A stretch of DNA of 64,000 nucleotides from Gordoniibacillus kamchatkensis (GTDB lineage Bacteria; Bacillota; Bacilli; Paenibacillales; NBRC-103111), in assembly GCF_000829455.1 (NCBI RefSeq), contig NZ_JXAK01000020.1:1-64000 (forward strand), in the 5' to 3' direction. The notes under the pieces were generated by a model. The model was given only the letters and a program-made list of their open reading frames with translations, made no database searches and was not told where the DNA came from. How positions within the stretch are numbered: the stretch's first letter is position 1; each line of letters opens with the position of its first letter. A program made the position numbers and the translations under genes. This document shows positions 17,525 through 26,739 of the stretch, one piece after another.

Positions 17525-17995
17525 TTAACGATAACTCTTCATCAGTTTGGACAGTTCTTCCAAATATTGCGTTAGGCGCACGCTTATCTCCGCCCTCGCT
17601 ACTTCTCGGACAATGGCGAATCGTTCCTTATAGCCGCGGCAGCTGTAATTATAGTAAACGACCAGATCAATCTGCTCATCGTTGAGGACTTTTATATTCC
17701 GCCTGCTTAACTCGCGTTTGAGGTCGTACATGTCTTGGCTGATTTTATTCATCAGCACTTGAGCAGCTGTCATATAAAGTCTGTTCAGAAGGTTAGGCGT
17801 GTTCCGAATATCGTCTATGCTTTTCTGGATCATCGTCAGCATGTGGGGCAGCAAAACGTAATCTCTAACCATCGTAAGTTCCTCGGGCGTTGGGTGCCCT
17901 TGCTTTTTGGGGTTATTTCGCGCTTCGTACTGCTCTTGATGTTCGGTAAGCAGCATTTTCGACTTCCACCTTTCATTTCCATCGAGTTTGCTCAC
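17525..17995 (-). CDS. hypothetical protein downstream of uvrX
   Basis: A 156-residue, mostly helical, charged protein without signal peptide or membrane segment. Its GTG start overlaps the uvrX stop by four bases, so it is co-translated with an SOS polymerase and should be part of the LexA regulon. The position is the one taken by YolD-like proteins behind Y-family polymerases, but length and sequence do not clearly match YolD. I do not recognise the family. Confidence 0.6.
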   Translation of the reverse strand: MSKLDGNERWKSKMLLTEHQEQYEARNNPKKQGHPTPEELTMVRDYVLLPHMLTMIQKSIDDIRNTPNLLNRLYMTAAQVLMNKISQDMYDLKRELSRRNIKVLNDEQIDLVVYYNYSCRGYKERFAIVREVARAEISVRLTQYLEELSKLMKSYR

Positions 17996-19245
17996 TTGTA
18001 GTGTCCCCCTATCTGCGTTGCCCTTTCTCGTGCCACCCCGGAGTCCAACAAAGAGGATGCCCGCATGATCGCGGCATCTCCATACACATCCTTGATCTTA
18101 TCTACGGTCCGTTCGAGCGCATACGTTTTTGGCCGGTCCTCAAAAAGTGTAAGTTGATATGCGCTATCCTCCGATAGCTGTGTCAAAGATATAAAGAGAC
18201 GGCTCAACGGATATCCGCGCCAATGCGCAACAAAAAGCTTGTGTGCAGCCGCTTCGACTTCGCGGGTAAGCGAAGTCGGTTGCGGGAGCGTCATCTGCCG
18301 GCCGAACCAGAACGTCCTCTCCCCGTCGGTTTCCGCAGCGCCGACTGAAACGACTCGCCCCTGTTGTCCAAGCCGCCGGGCCCGGCGGCACACCTCGATG
18401 ACGAGTTCAAGCAAAACTACTTTGATGTCCTCCAATTTACGGTATAGACTCGCTCGGAGCGCTTTGCCGTGGCTGATCGACTTGAGCGCCCCTCTTATCG
18501 ACGGGACAACGGGACTCGGATCGATGCCGCGCGCGGTCTGCCAGTAGTACTCCGCCTGGATGTCGCTTTGCTTTCCCATCCGGTGCCGCATCCGCCGCTT
18601 GAAATCGGCCAGGTCGAGGCGGGCAATGTCTCCGATCGTGCGTAATCCCATGCTCATGAAGTGATAAGTCATCCGATTCCCGACCATGAACATTTGATGA
18701 ATCGGCAAAGTCCACAAAGTGGACTCGATGTTTTGAAAAGTCAGCTCGTAGATCCCATCGGATCTCTTTTTGGCGAAATTATCGGTAGCCATCTTCGCGA
18801 GCGTTTTCGTCGGTCCGATCCCAACCCGGGACCATACGCCTGTCGACAGCTTTATTTTCGTCTGGATTTCGCGCGCGATCTCCTCCGGCGAGCCATGATC
18901 ATGAATGGAGCCGGTTACGTCGAGAAATTGTTCGTCAACACTATATGGTTCGACCTGGTCTGTTATGGACTCAAATATTTCGGTAAGCAAAAGGGATACG
19001 GAAATGTACGTTTGCATCCGCGGACGAATCACGTTCAGGTCCGGGCATTTTGCGAGAGCTTCCCCCACCCGTTCCGCCGTAGTGACGCCGCGCTTCTTGG
19101 CGATCGGACAGGCTGCAAGAATGATGCCCGATTTTCTGTCGGGATCGCCGACTGCAACGGGCTTATCACGTAATTCCGGGTGCGCTGCTTTTTCAATCGA
19201 TGCATAAAATGACTGTCCGTCAACAAGCAAAATCACGCGATCCAC
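17992..19245 (-). CDS. uvrX: UvrX/YqjW-type Y-family DNA polymerase
   Basis: A 417-residue translesion polymerase of the UvrX (Pol V-like) group. The first metal site is in LLVDGQSFYASIEKA near the N-terminus, and the second in YSVDEQFLDVTG (the usual form is SIDEAFLD). The thumb and little-finger domains follow. GTG 19245 follows GGGGTGG; upstream in-frame codons lie over the promoter. Two LexA boxes immediately upstream show SOS control. A helical partner protein is co-translated behind it. Confidence 0.9.
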   Translation of the reverse strand: MDRVILLVDGQSFYASIEKAAHPELRDKPVAVGDPDRKSGIILAACPIAKKRGVTTAERVGEALAKCPDLNVIRPRMQTYISVSLLLTEIFESITDQVEPYSVDEQFLDVTGSIHDHGSPEEIAREIQTKIKLSTGVWSRVGIGPTKTLAKMATDNFAKKRSDGIYELTFQNIESTLWTLPIHQMFMVGNRMTYHFMSMGLRTIGDIARLDLADFKRRMRHRMGKQSDIQAEYYWQTARGIDPSPVVPSIRGALKSISHGKALRASLYRKLEDIKVVLLELVIEVCRRARRLGQQGRVVSVGAAETDGERTFWFGRQMTLPQPTSLTREVEAAAHKLFVAHWRGYPLSRLFISLTQLSEDSAYQLTLFEDRPKTYALERTVDKIKDVYGDAAIMRASSLLDSGVARERATQIGGHYK

Positions 19246-19264
19246 AAAATCCACCCCACAAACG

Positions 19265-19314
19265 CGAATATTTGTTCGCACATCAGTATATCAAGAATAC
19301 CGAACAAATATTCG
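19265..19314. promoter_or_regulatory. two inverted LexA boxes
   Basis: CGAATATTTGTTCG (19265-19278) and CGAACAAATATTCG (19301-19314) each fit the Gram-positive LexA pattern CGAAC-N4-GTTCG with one changed base. They are exact reverse complements of each other, extended to 18 bases by flanking CG/AA, with 36 bases between centres. They flank the uvrX promoter. Confidence 0.85.
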
Positions 19315-19345
19315 CGTTTCAAGTGGGTAAATTTATGGTAATTTT
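19315..19345 (+). repeat. 31-bp direct repeat, left copy
   Basis: From CGTTTCAAG through TAAATTTATGGTAATTTT this 31-base stretch matches 29589-29619 at 29 positions. It directly abuts the second LexA box and lies 104 bases before the small glycine-rich gene. Together the copies bracket the AT-rich block; they may be recombination scars or shared promoter elements. Confidence 0.7.
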
Positions 19346-19449
19346 AACTTTTAAAAAAATGTTTGCGTCGAGGTTGATTTGCCCCGTACGTTTTTCTCAA
19401 TAAATGCATTTCTAGTACAAGACGGGTTCATTATTTTAGGGAGGCAATC

Positions 19450-19740
19450 ATGTTATTACACAATCCGGTTGAAGAAACTCAATTAAAGCACTTGATCGGG
19501 GAACCAGTGTATGCGGCTTTGAATGACGGCTCCATCTATTATGGTATTGTCGATTCTGTAAAAGGCGGACAACTATTCCTGCGTCCATTGACAGTGCAAC
19601 AGTGTCCCGATTCACGGGACGGCCATGTACGAATATCCGGTTTAGGGTTAGGGCTTGGGTTTATGGGAGGCGCATTGGGGCTTGGGTTGGGATTATTGTC
19701 ATTTGTGGTTACCCTGAATCGCTTTAGGTATTTTATTTAG
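19450..19740 (+). CDS. small protein with glycine-rich hydrophobic tail
   Basis: A 96-residue protein. The first 60 residues resemble a small beta-barrel (GEPVYAALNDGSIYYGIVDSV), as in Sm/SH3-like folds. The C-terminus is a GLG-repeat hydrophobic stretch (GLGLGLGFMGGALG) long enough to cross a membrane. A good ribosome site (AGGGAGG) precedes ATG 19450. Function unknown; similar proteins with such tails occur in sporulating bacilli, which would fit the following germination genes but is only a guess. Confidence 0.65.
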   Translation: MLLHNPVEETQLKHLIGEPVYAALNDGSIYYGIVDSVKGGQLFLRPLTVQQCPDSRDGHVRISGLGLGLGFMGGALGLGLGLLSFVVTLNRFRYFI

Positions 19741-20040
19741 GCACAGGGACCATTGAAGAAATGACGGAGCCTTGCCCAGACAGACTCAGCATGGGCACAT
19801 ACAAATGTAAAAAAAGAGAGCGGGGTGATCCCAGTCATTACATAGTATTGGGCACACTTCCTTATTTTTCGTACATATTACACTTTTCCAATCTGGGGTA
19901 AACAGCACCAATACTTCAATCGAGATTTTTTACATGGCCCGAAACTTCGGGTCTTTTTTGATTTTTCGTCATGTTAAAAAATGAAATTAATGGGAAAGGT
20001 AATGGACAGGGAGTGTACCGGAAAGGAGGAGGCATTCTTC
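19741..20040. other. intergenic region before gerABC-1
   Basis: Three hundred bases without a gene. A short terminator lies at 19938-19958. I see no clear sigma-G promoter. Confidence 0.4.
19938..19958 (+). terminator. short intrinsic terminator
   Basis: CCCGAA and TTCGGG form a six-base stem with a two-base turn, followed by TCTTTTTT. It separates the small glycine-rich gene from the germination operon. Confidence 0.65.
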
Positions 20041-21368
20041 GTGGATATCCATGCATTCATAAATCAAATGCAACCATCCAAGGAAATTACATCACAGACG
20101 ATTCAAACACTCAACATTTATTATTATAAAACGATTTGCGACGAGGAAAAAATTCAAAAAGCTTTAATTACACCCCTATTCTCCTTCGATGATCAGGAAA
20201 CTTACCTTCAATCCGTTTGCCAGAGTCAAGCCATCCATACCATCGAAGAACTGCAATCGCAATTCATTAAGGGAAACGTCCTGATCACAACCCAACAAAA
20301 TTATTACTTTTTCAATGCAAATAAAAGCTTAAACACTAAGCCAGGAGAGGCGAAATCGGAAACGACGATTCAGGGGCCTCAGGCATCTTTGACTGAGGAC
20401 ATTCAATCGAATCTCAATTTAATACGACACCGTTATCCGGCAAAAGGTTTTCAAATGGAACCATATGAACTTGGCTCGGTTTCAAAAACAGCTGCATTTA
20501 TTATATACGATTCGGATTACGTGGATTACGAGGTACTGTCGGAGCTTAAACGACGCTTGTCCATGCTTGATGAGGAAATGATCCAATCAACCGGTCAGCT
20601 AGATAAATTGTTGAACGAGAAGAAGAGAAGCTTGTTTCCTACCTTCGTATTAACCGAGCGACCGGACCGGATTGCGCTTAATTTATCTCAAGGAAAAATT
20701 GTTATTGTTCTGGATGGGACACCGTTTACTTTAATATTACCAGCTGTTTTTTTTGATTTCATATCTTCAATGGACGATTTATATTTTCCGTATATTGTGG
20801 CAAGGGGGCTAGTCTTACTCCGGTATATCGGATTATTTTTAGCCATCGTTCTCCCATCCGTCTATATTTCAGTGGTCTCGTTTAACCCTGAATTTCTGCG
20901 CGTTCAACTAACATTTTCCATTGCGGGGACCGCGCGGCAGTCCCCTATCCGTCTTATTGGGAGGTGCTCTTTATGCTTTTTATGACTGAGGCTTTAACTG
21001 AGGCGAGTATCCGTTTGCCTAAATACATCGGCTCGACGGCAACTACCGTCGGCGGCCTTATTTTGGGCCAGGCGGCCCAACAAGCCGGTCTCGTAAGCAG
21101 CAATATGATTATCATCACTTCTGCAGTCACGATTTCGAATTTTGTTATACCGATCAATACGATGATATTTTCCATACGGGCACTAAGATACCCGCTGATT
21201 GTTTTATCCTGCTTCTTCGGTCTGATCGGCGTCATTGCCGGTTTATTTTGGGTTTCGTGTTACTTAGCGAATTTGAGAAGCTTTGGCCAACCTTATTTTA
21301 AATTATTTTTTAATGAACGTTCGAAAAGCATCCATACAGATCAACAAAAGGGAGAATCTACTGTTTGA
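20041..21368 (+). CDS. gerA: GerA-type germinant receptor A subunit, frameshifted (operon 1)
   Basis: A spore inner-membrane germinant receptor subunit. The N-terminal soluble part ends in the conserved LFPTFVLTERPDRIALNLSQGKIVIVLDG, followed by VVSFNPEFLRVQLTFSIAGT and membrane helices. The frame breaks at about 20932; one extra C restores GTRAAVPYPSYWEVLFMLFMTEALTEASIRLP, after which the protein runs to 21368. Total about 442 residues, somewhat shorter than usual at the N-terminus. GTG 20041 follows AAAGGAGGAGG at eight bases. It overlaps gerB. Confidence 0.85.
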
Positions 21369-22456
21369 ACAGGTATTTTTATTACTCGATACTTATGTGT
21401 ATGTTGGTGAACACCATCATCTATGTACCCAATATCCTGTTCGCACACCGGCATAACAGTGCGTTGACGGGAATGTTATTAAGTGTTGTCATTGGTTCTT
21501 GCCTGGCTGTTATATTTTCCAAAGCAATGATGAACAAGCAAGGCCAAGGATTGCCGGAATTATTGACACAGCATCTTCCTTTATGGATTAAAGGGGTTGT
21601 TCTCATCTATTTGGGTTTCATGTGGTTTGCTGCAGGAAGTATCGTTTTGATCGTTTATTCCATCATTTTGAAGCGTTTTATCATCGAGGACATCAACTTG
21701 GAGGTATTAATCATTTTATTGATGAGCGTCGTTGTCTGGAGTGCCTCGAAACCGACAAAAACGATATTATATTTACTCGAAATCGTTATGGTGATCAATG
21801 TGCCTTTGGTATCGATCATATTGTTTAAAGCATTGTCCAGTAAGTACATGAACTGGTACGGAATTTGGAATATTGCAAGCGATAATGTTATGAAGCTCCC
21901 TAATCTCGATGTTGTGGCAGCTGCGACTTATTTATTTACCGGGTACATCAACCAGGCGATATTTAATCGAGAATTTGACGGTCGCTTTTGCCCAAAACAT
22001 TTATGGGCAATTCCCTTTTTAGGCTTGACTATATTGTCTACAACATTTTTTATCCCTATAGGTTTTCACGGTACCGAGGGGGTAGGACATTTCGTTTACC
22101 CATGGGTGTCGACTGCAGATTCATTACGTATGGAGTTCGGTTTTGTCGAACGCGTTGTTTACCTATTTCTATTGCTCTATTTAAGCCTTACTTTGATTTT
22201 TGTTACGGTCACTTGGCATGTAGGGTACCGATTAATCGAAAGTATCAGTCAAAAACAATTTCCGATACGATCGTGGAGTTTGAAGCCGATTGTTGTCTTT
22301 GGCTCGTTTATGCTAATTACGATATTCTTAGCTTATTTCTTGAATGAGAAACAACACTTAATACTCGGAACTTACTGGTTGCGACTCCGTTTTTGGAGCG
22401 AGCTCGGTTTAGTTTTGTACGTATATTACTTATCCAGAAAAGGAAAAACCACATGA
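21365..22456 (+). CDS. gerB: GerB-type germinant receptor permease subunit (operon 1)
   Basis: A 363-residue integral membrane protein with about ten hydrophobic helices, of the APC/spore-germination-permease family. TTG 21365 overlaps the gerA stop and its stop overlaps the gerC start (ATGA), so the three genes are translationally coupled. The N-terminus lacks the usual GxxxxxxP pattern of well-studied GerB proteins but keeps the size and layout. It presumably takes part in germinant recognition in the spore inner membrane. Confidence 0.87.
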   Translation: MNRYFYYSILMCMLVNTIIYVPNILFAHRHNSALTGMLLSVVIGSCLAVIFSKAMMNKQGQGLPELLTQHLPLWIKGVVLIYLGFMWFAAGSIVLIVYSIILKRFIIEDINLEVLIILLMSVVVWSASKPTKTILYLLEIVMVINVPLVSIILFKALSSKYMNWYGIWNIASDNVMKLPNLDVVAAATYLFTGYINQAIFNREFDGRFCPKHLWAIPFLGLTILSTTFFIPIGFHGTEGVGHFVYPWVSTADSLRMEFGFVERVVYLFLLLYLSLTLIFVTVTWHVGYRLIESISQKQFPIRSWSLKPIVVFGSFMLITIFLAYFLNEKQHLILGTYWLRLRFWSELGLVLYVYYLSRKGKTT

Positions 22457-23547
22457 GAACGGCATCCATTATCTTATGCTTCTGTCTTTTGGTAACCTCG
22501 GGTTGTACGACAAAAGCATTTAAAGATATAGATCGGCGATTTTTTGTTTTAGCATTGGGAGTTGATAAATCCAAAGAAGACAGCAATAAATACCGGGTCA
22601 CTTTGAAATTGGGCATACCTTCTCCCAAAATAGAGCCCGGTAAAGCCAAGTCACAGATCATCAGCCAAGAATCTGAGTCCGTTTCCGACGCCATTCGATT
22701 ATTAAAATCCAAAGTCGATAAAGAGCTCGACTTTGGACATACCAAAATGCTTGTTATTGGCGAAGCATTGGCAAAAGAAGATGTAACTAGCGCGATTGAT
22801 TTCTTTATCCGTAGAAGGGACATTCAAAATATTGCTTTTATGGCGGTAGGTTCTCCAGACGCGGAGGCAGTATTGAAAATAACCCCCAAATCCGAGCGAT
22901 TGCCTGCTAATGCCCTATTTCTAAGCTTCGATGAATTAGGCACTGAATCGTCGTTTATTATTACAGAGTACTTGTTTGATTTTTATCGGAGGATGACCGA
23001 AAAAGGGTTAGATCCCTATCTGCCCGTTGTTCAGGCCGATAGCGAGACTTATATCATCAATCGCATAGGTGTTTTTGACAAAACCAGAATGAAGCTGATG
23101 CTTTCCCCTAAAGAAAGTGCGATCTTAAACGAGCTTGCTCGCAACATTCAAAAATTCCATATCCTTACGCGAACTAAAGATACGGATTTCTCATTGTCAG
23201 TGGAGAAGTTCAACCGCAAATTTGTCTTCGACCCTCAAGATGCAACCAAATTACATGTCAAATCGGAAATCGAGGGGACTATAGAACAATCAACGCAGCC
23301 TATATTTGACGAAGACTGGAAGAAATATGAACAACAAACCGAACAAGTCGCCGTCAAACGTTATATGGATGTGCTAAGAAAATTACAGAAAAACAATGTG
23401 GATCCGATCGGACTTGGATTAATCTATAGAGCACGCCATTACAACAACGATAGTAAAGACTGGGAGACGTGGCAAAAAATTTATCCGAATCTAAGTTTCG
23501 ATGTGAAGGTTGATGTGAAAATAGAAGGGACTGGTGTCATTAAGTAG
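22453..23547 (+). CDS. gerC: GerC-type germinant receptor lipoprotein (operon 1)
   Basis: A 364-residue lipoprotein: signal peptide with lipobox VTSGC, then GTTKAFKDIDRRFFVLALGVDK, and the C-terminal pattern NVDPIGLGLIYRARHY typical of Ger(x)C proteins. Last gene of the AT-rich operon. No terminator is obvious after the stop; the Hsp20 remnant begins within four bases. Confidence 0.9.
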   Translation: MRTASIILCFCLLVTSGCTTKAFKDIDRRFFVLALGVDKSKEDSNKYRVTLKLGIPSPKIEPGKAKSQIISQESESVSDAIRLLKSKVDKELDFGHTKMLVIGEALAKEDVTSAIDFFIRRRDIQNIAFMAVGSPDAEAVLKITPKSERLPANALFLSFDELGTESSFIITEYLFDFYRRMTEKGLDPYLPVVQADSETYIINRIGVFDKTRMKLMLSPKESAILNELARNIQKFHILTRTKDTDFSLSVEKFNRKFVFDPQDATKLHVKSEIEGTIEQSTQPIFDEDWKKYEQQTEQVAVKRYMDVLRKLQKNNVDPIGLGLIYRARHYNNDSKDWETWQKIYPNLSFDVKVDVKIEGTGVIK

Positions 23548-23550
23548 CCC

Positions 23551-23804
23551 CCCGCTTGTTACCGACAACTGCACACCCTCTTTGCTCACTCCCGGAATGT
23601 CGATCAAAACGATAAATTCTCCGTTTCCCCGCAAAATATCTGGACAGTCGTCTGTTCCTCCCCGGAAAACTCGTTCATGAACTGTTTCGCAAAATCCTTA
23701 TCGAACACGCCTGTCTAAAAATTTTTCCCGTGAAATTTTTGCGCCATCTCGAACCACTGCCGCAGCTTATCGAAATCCCATTGCCGATCTCCCTTTCTCC
23801 CACG
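23551..23804 (-). pseudogene. Hsp20/alpha-crystallin remnant
   Basis: Reading the minus strand gives RQWDFDKLRQWFEMAQKF, an in-frame TAG at 23715-23717, then FDKDFAKQFMNEFSGEEQ. After a frame change near 23620 it continues as GEFIVLIDIPGVSKEGVQL. This is the order of segments of a bacterial small heat-shock protein: N-terminal helix W-D-x-W, then the first strands of the alpha-crystallin domain. The rest of that domain and the C-terminal tail are missing, because the sequence stops where gerC ends. Stop codon, frame change and truncation together mark a real dead gene. Confidence 0.75.
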
Positions 23805-23852
23805 CTGGTACTAGAGCAAAGTGAAGCTGGAATCAAAGTTTCGATAAAATAC

Positions 23853-25560
23853 TCATGACTCTCCGAGATTGTAGGCCTTTACAATATCGGAATAACCGAT
23901 AATTCCGACGGGCTTTAGCCTGCGATCCATGACCATCAAATAATTTGCCTGTAATGAGTTCATTTTACGGCTCGCTTCGCCTATGGTGTTGTTGGTACTT
24001 ATATATCCCGGCGGCGAGGGAACCAAATTGCCGATTTGGCGCTCCCCTCGGCCTCGACTGATTTCATCCAATACTGCGGTTTTAGAAATACTTCCGATGA
24101 GGCCTCCCGCATCATCTCTGACATAAGCGAACCATTCCCTGGATTGTTCAAACCGGCTCATTGCTTCTCGAACCGTAACGTCCACACTCAAACATAGCGG
24201 GTTCGTTGGGAGCACTTCCGCGACGAGAATCGACGAGAGACGGTCGGATGCACGTTTTCGAATTATATCGAATCCGCGCTTTGCCAATTTCATCGTGTAA
24301 ATGCTCTCCCGATACAACTTGGTGCTTATCGTTGTCGATCCTACGGCTGCCAGCATTAACGGTAAGATTAAATAGTAGTTATTCGTCATTTCAAATAACA
24401 TAATTATGGCCGTGATCGGGGCATGAGCTGTGCCGGCAAAAACGGCTGCCATTCCCGCTACCGCAAACACCCCATCACTAACTGGCAAGTTCGGAAATAA
24501 CGATTGACATACCAACCGAATGCTCCTCCCAGCATGGCCCCCATGAACAGTCCCGGCGCAAATACTCCGCCTGAACCTCCAGATGCGATTGTCGTACAAG
24601 TCACGAGCAGCTTAAGGATTAGCAGCGCGAGCAGAAGACCGAGATCGAGTTGATGGCAAGAGCTCTTTCCACTGACGGATACCCGACCCCAAGAATTTGC
24701 GGGTACCAGTAGCCGCATATCCCTACAATAAGTCCTCCGAGTGCCGGCTTAAGCCACTCCGGCAGAGCTTTTAAGCGATCCCACTGCATTTCGAAAAATA
24801 ACAATGTTTTCATATACAACAGAGAGAAGAAGCCCCCGAGAAGACCAAGGACAAGGAATATTAGAAGCACGGCGATACCGTTCACTTCGTAATGCGGAAT
24901 CGGGAATGAAGGAACGTTGCCGAGATATAGCCTGCCTATAGCTGCGGATAAAACCGAAGCAATGACGATGGCGCTAAGATTCGTTATCGTAAAGCTGCCG
25001 AGAATGATTTCCGACGCGAAAAGCGCACCTCCGATTGGGGCGTTAAACGTTCCCGCCACTCCTGCCGCGGCGCCGCATGCGACCAGAATCTTGAGATTCG
25101 TCTCTCCGATTCCGAACAGTTGGCCAAACGTAGAGCCCCAAGCAGAACCGATCTGAACAATAGGCCCTTCGCGACCGACTGATCCACCTGAACCGATGGA
25201 AATAGCGGATGCAGCAGCCTTTGCAACAACAATTCTAGGCCGTATCACACCTTTTTTCTCGGTTACCGCAAACATCACTTCCGGAACTCCATGCCCCTTC
25301 GCCTCACGGGCGAAGAAATAAACAAGCAAACCGACTAGCAGTCCCCCAACGGCCGGCATGAAAAGCGTACGGATGCCGAGAACATAAGCTGATAGTTCCG
25401 TTTGACTGCGTCCGTAGAACACGTATGTTACCCCATCGATGAGCTTGCGAAACCCTACCGCCCCGTAACCTCCGCCTAATCCGATGATTGCTGCGTAGAT
25501 CATAACTGCTGCCTGTTCCGTGATGAGACGGCTTATTCTTAGATGCAAGTTTGCCAACAT
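23853..25560 (-). CDS. ClC-family chloride channel/transporter with CBS pair, two frameshifts
   Basis: An EriC-type ClC protein. GSGGSVGREGP carries the glutamate gate, GTFNAPIGG and GGSGGVFAPGLF the other selectivity loops. Two CBS domains make up the C-terminal 130 residues. Frame breaks lie at about 24648 (one C added gives ALAINLDLGLLLALL) and about 24492 (one T added gives NRYFPNLPVSDGVFAVAG). Repaired length is about 569 residues. ATG 25560 follows CAGGAGG; an intrinsic terminator sits only about 15 bases before this ribosome site. The CBS pair suggests nucleotide or c-di-AMP-type sensing, which is inference. Confidence 0.87.
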
Positions 25561-25575
25561 GACGATAGCCTCCTG

Positions 25576-25611
25576 AAAAAAGGCTCTGCCTCGATCTAAG
25601 AGGCAAGAGCC
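25576..25611 (-). terminator. terminator directly before the clc ribosome site
   Basis: GGCTCT-TGCCTC pairs with GAGGC-AGAGCC with a single bulge and a six-base loop, followed on the minus strand by six T (25581-25576), then AGGAGG of clc. It may terminate the opuC operon or act as an attenuator in the clc leader. Confidence 0.75.
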
Positions 25612-25818
25612 ATGTTACAAATCTACGAATTAATGCTGTAGGGAAACATTTTCTTAGCAGAGTCCGAAATTTTAAACGCGAATGAAGTTCGAGAAAAGCC
25701 GTTAGTAGTACCTATTCATATTCCTCCGCAGTTAGCGTTATTCTGATTTTGCCGTGAAACTGATTTTCTCGTGTATTACGTCTTCAATCGGGGGCATATT
25801 AAAAAACTTCCCCTTCCT

Positions 25819-26712
25819 TCATTTCTTGATGATACCTTGCTTAATCAAGAAATTTCGGGCGACATCCTCTGCCTTCATGCCGTCCATATCAACCTGAGCA
25901 TTCAAATCCTGCATGACGCTTTCATTCAGTTTGTTCTCGAGCGAATTGAGCGCCTTGCCTACATCCGGGTATTTATTCAATACATCTTCACGAACCAAGG
26001 GGCCGGCATGGTACGGCGGGAAGAAGTTTTTATCGTCTTGTAAAACGGTTAAATGGTTCACTTTAATCTGCCCATCCGTTGAATACGCGTCAATAACATC
26101 CACATTTTTCTCGGTAAGAGAACGGTACATGATGCCATGGTCCATCCCTTTGACCTCTTTGAATTTCATTCCGTATTGCTTATCCAAACCCGGGTAACCA
26201 TCCGGACGGTCCTTGAACTCAAACTCGCAGCCCAGCAAGAGCCCGCCGGATACTTTGGCCAGATCGCTGAATGTTTTTAGATTGTATTTTTGAGCCGTTT
26301 CTTGTGTAACGGCCAGTGTGTACGTGTTATTGAAGCCGAATTTGTTTGTGAATACCAGCTTATCTTTTTTTAGCAAATCCCTCGCTTTCTGCAGCGTTTC
26401 ATCGGCAGTCCCGGTCTTTTCCTGATAATAGTTCGCGACTATGGTCCCAGTATATTCAGGATATAATTGGATATCGTTATTTAAAAGTGCTTTCCAAGCC
26501 ACATTGGAACCGCCCAAATTGACTTTTCTCACGACGTTGAGGTTCGTTTTGTCCTCAATCACATCCGCCATCAAATGCGCCAATATGATATTTTCCGTAA
26601 AGTTCTTTGAACCGATAGTTATGGATTCCTTATTACTGCTGGCATTTGAGCTGCACCCGGTTAAGGCTGCTATTGCAAGAGAAAGCAGAATGCCCGCAAA
26701 GCGTTTTTTCAT
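25819..26712 (-). CDS. glycine betaine/carnitine/choline-binding lipoprotein (OpuCC-type)
   Basis: A 297-residue binding protein. The signal peptide ends in the lipobox ALTGC. The mature part has IGSKNFTENIILAHLMADVIE and LYPEYTGTIVANY, hallmarks of OpuCC/OsmF-type proteins that bind quaternary ammonium osmolytes. ATG 26712 follows GGAGGAG at nine bases. It is the last gene of the ATPase-permease-binding protein operon; only one permease is present, whereas Bacillus OpuC has two. Confidence 0.88.
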   Translation of the reverse strand: MKKRFAGILLSLAIAALTGCSSNASSNKESITIGSKNFTENIILAHLMADVIEDKTNLNVVRKVNLGGSNVAWKALLNNDIQLYPEYTGTIVANYYQEKTGTADETLQKARDLLKKDKLVFTNKFGFNNTYTLAVTQETAQKYNLKTFSDLAKVSGGLLLGCEFEFKDRPDGYPGLDKQYGMKFKEVKGMDHGIMYRSLTEKNVDVIDAYSTDGQIKVNHLTVLQDDKNFFPPYHAGPLVREDVLNKYPDVGKALNSLENKLNESVMQDLNAQVDMDGMKAEDVARNFLIKQGIIKK

Positions 26713-26739
26713 TTTCTTGAACTCCTCCAATCTCTACAA

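Noticed and set aside
25583-25760. Fluoride riboswitch upstream of clc
   Set aside because: The conserved crcB pattern (GGNGAUGG...) is not visible; only the terminator part is supported.
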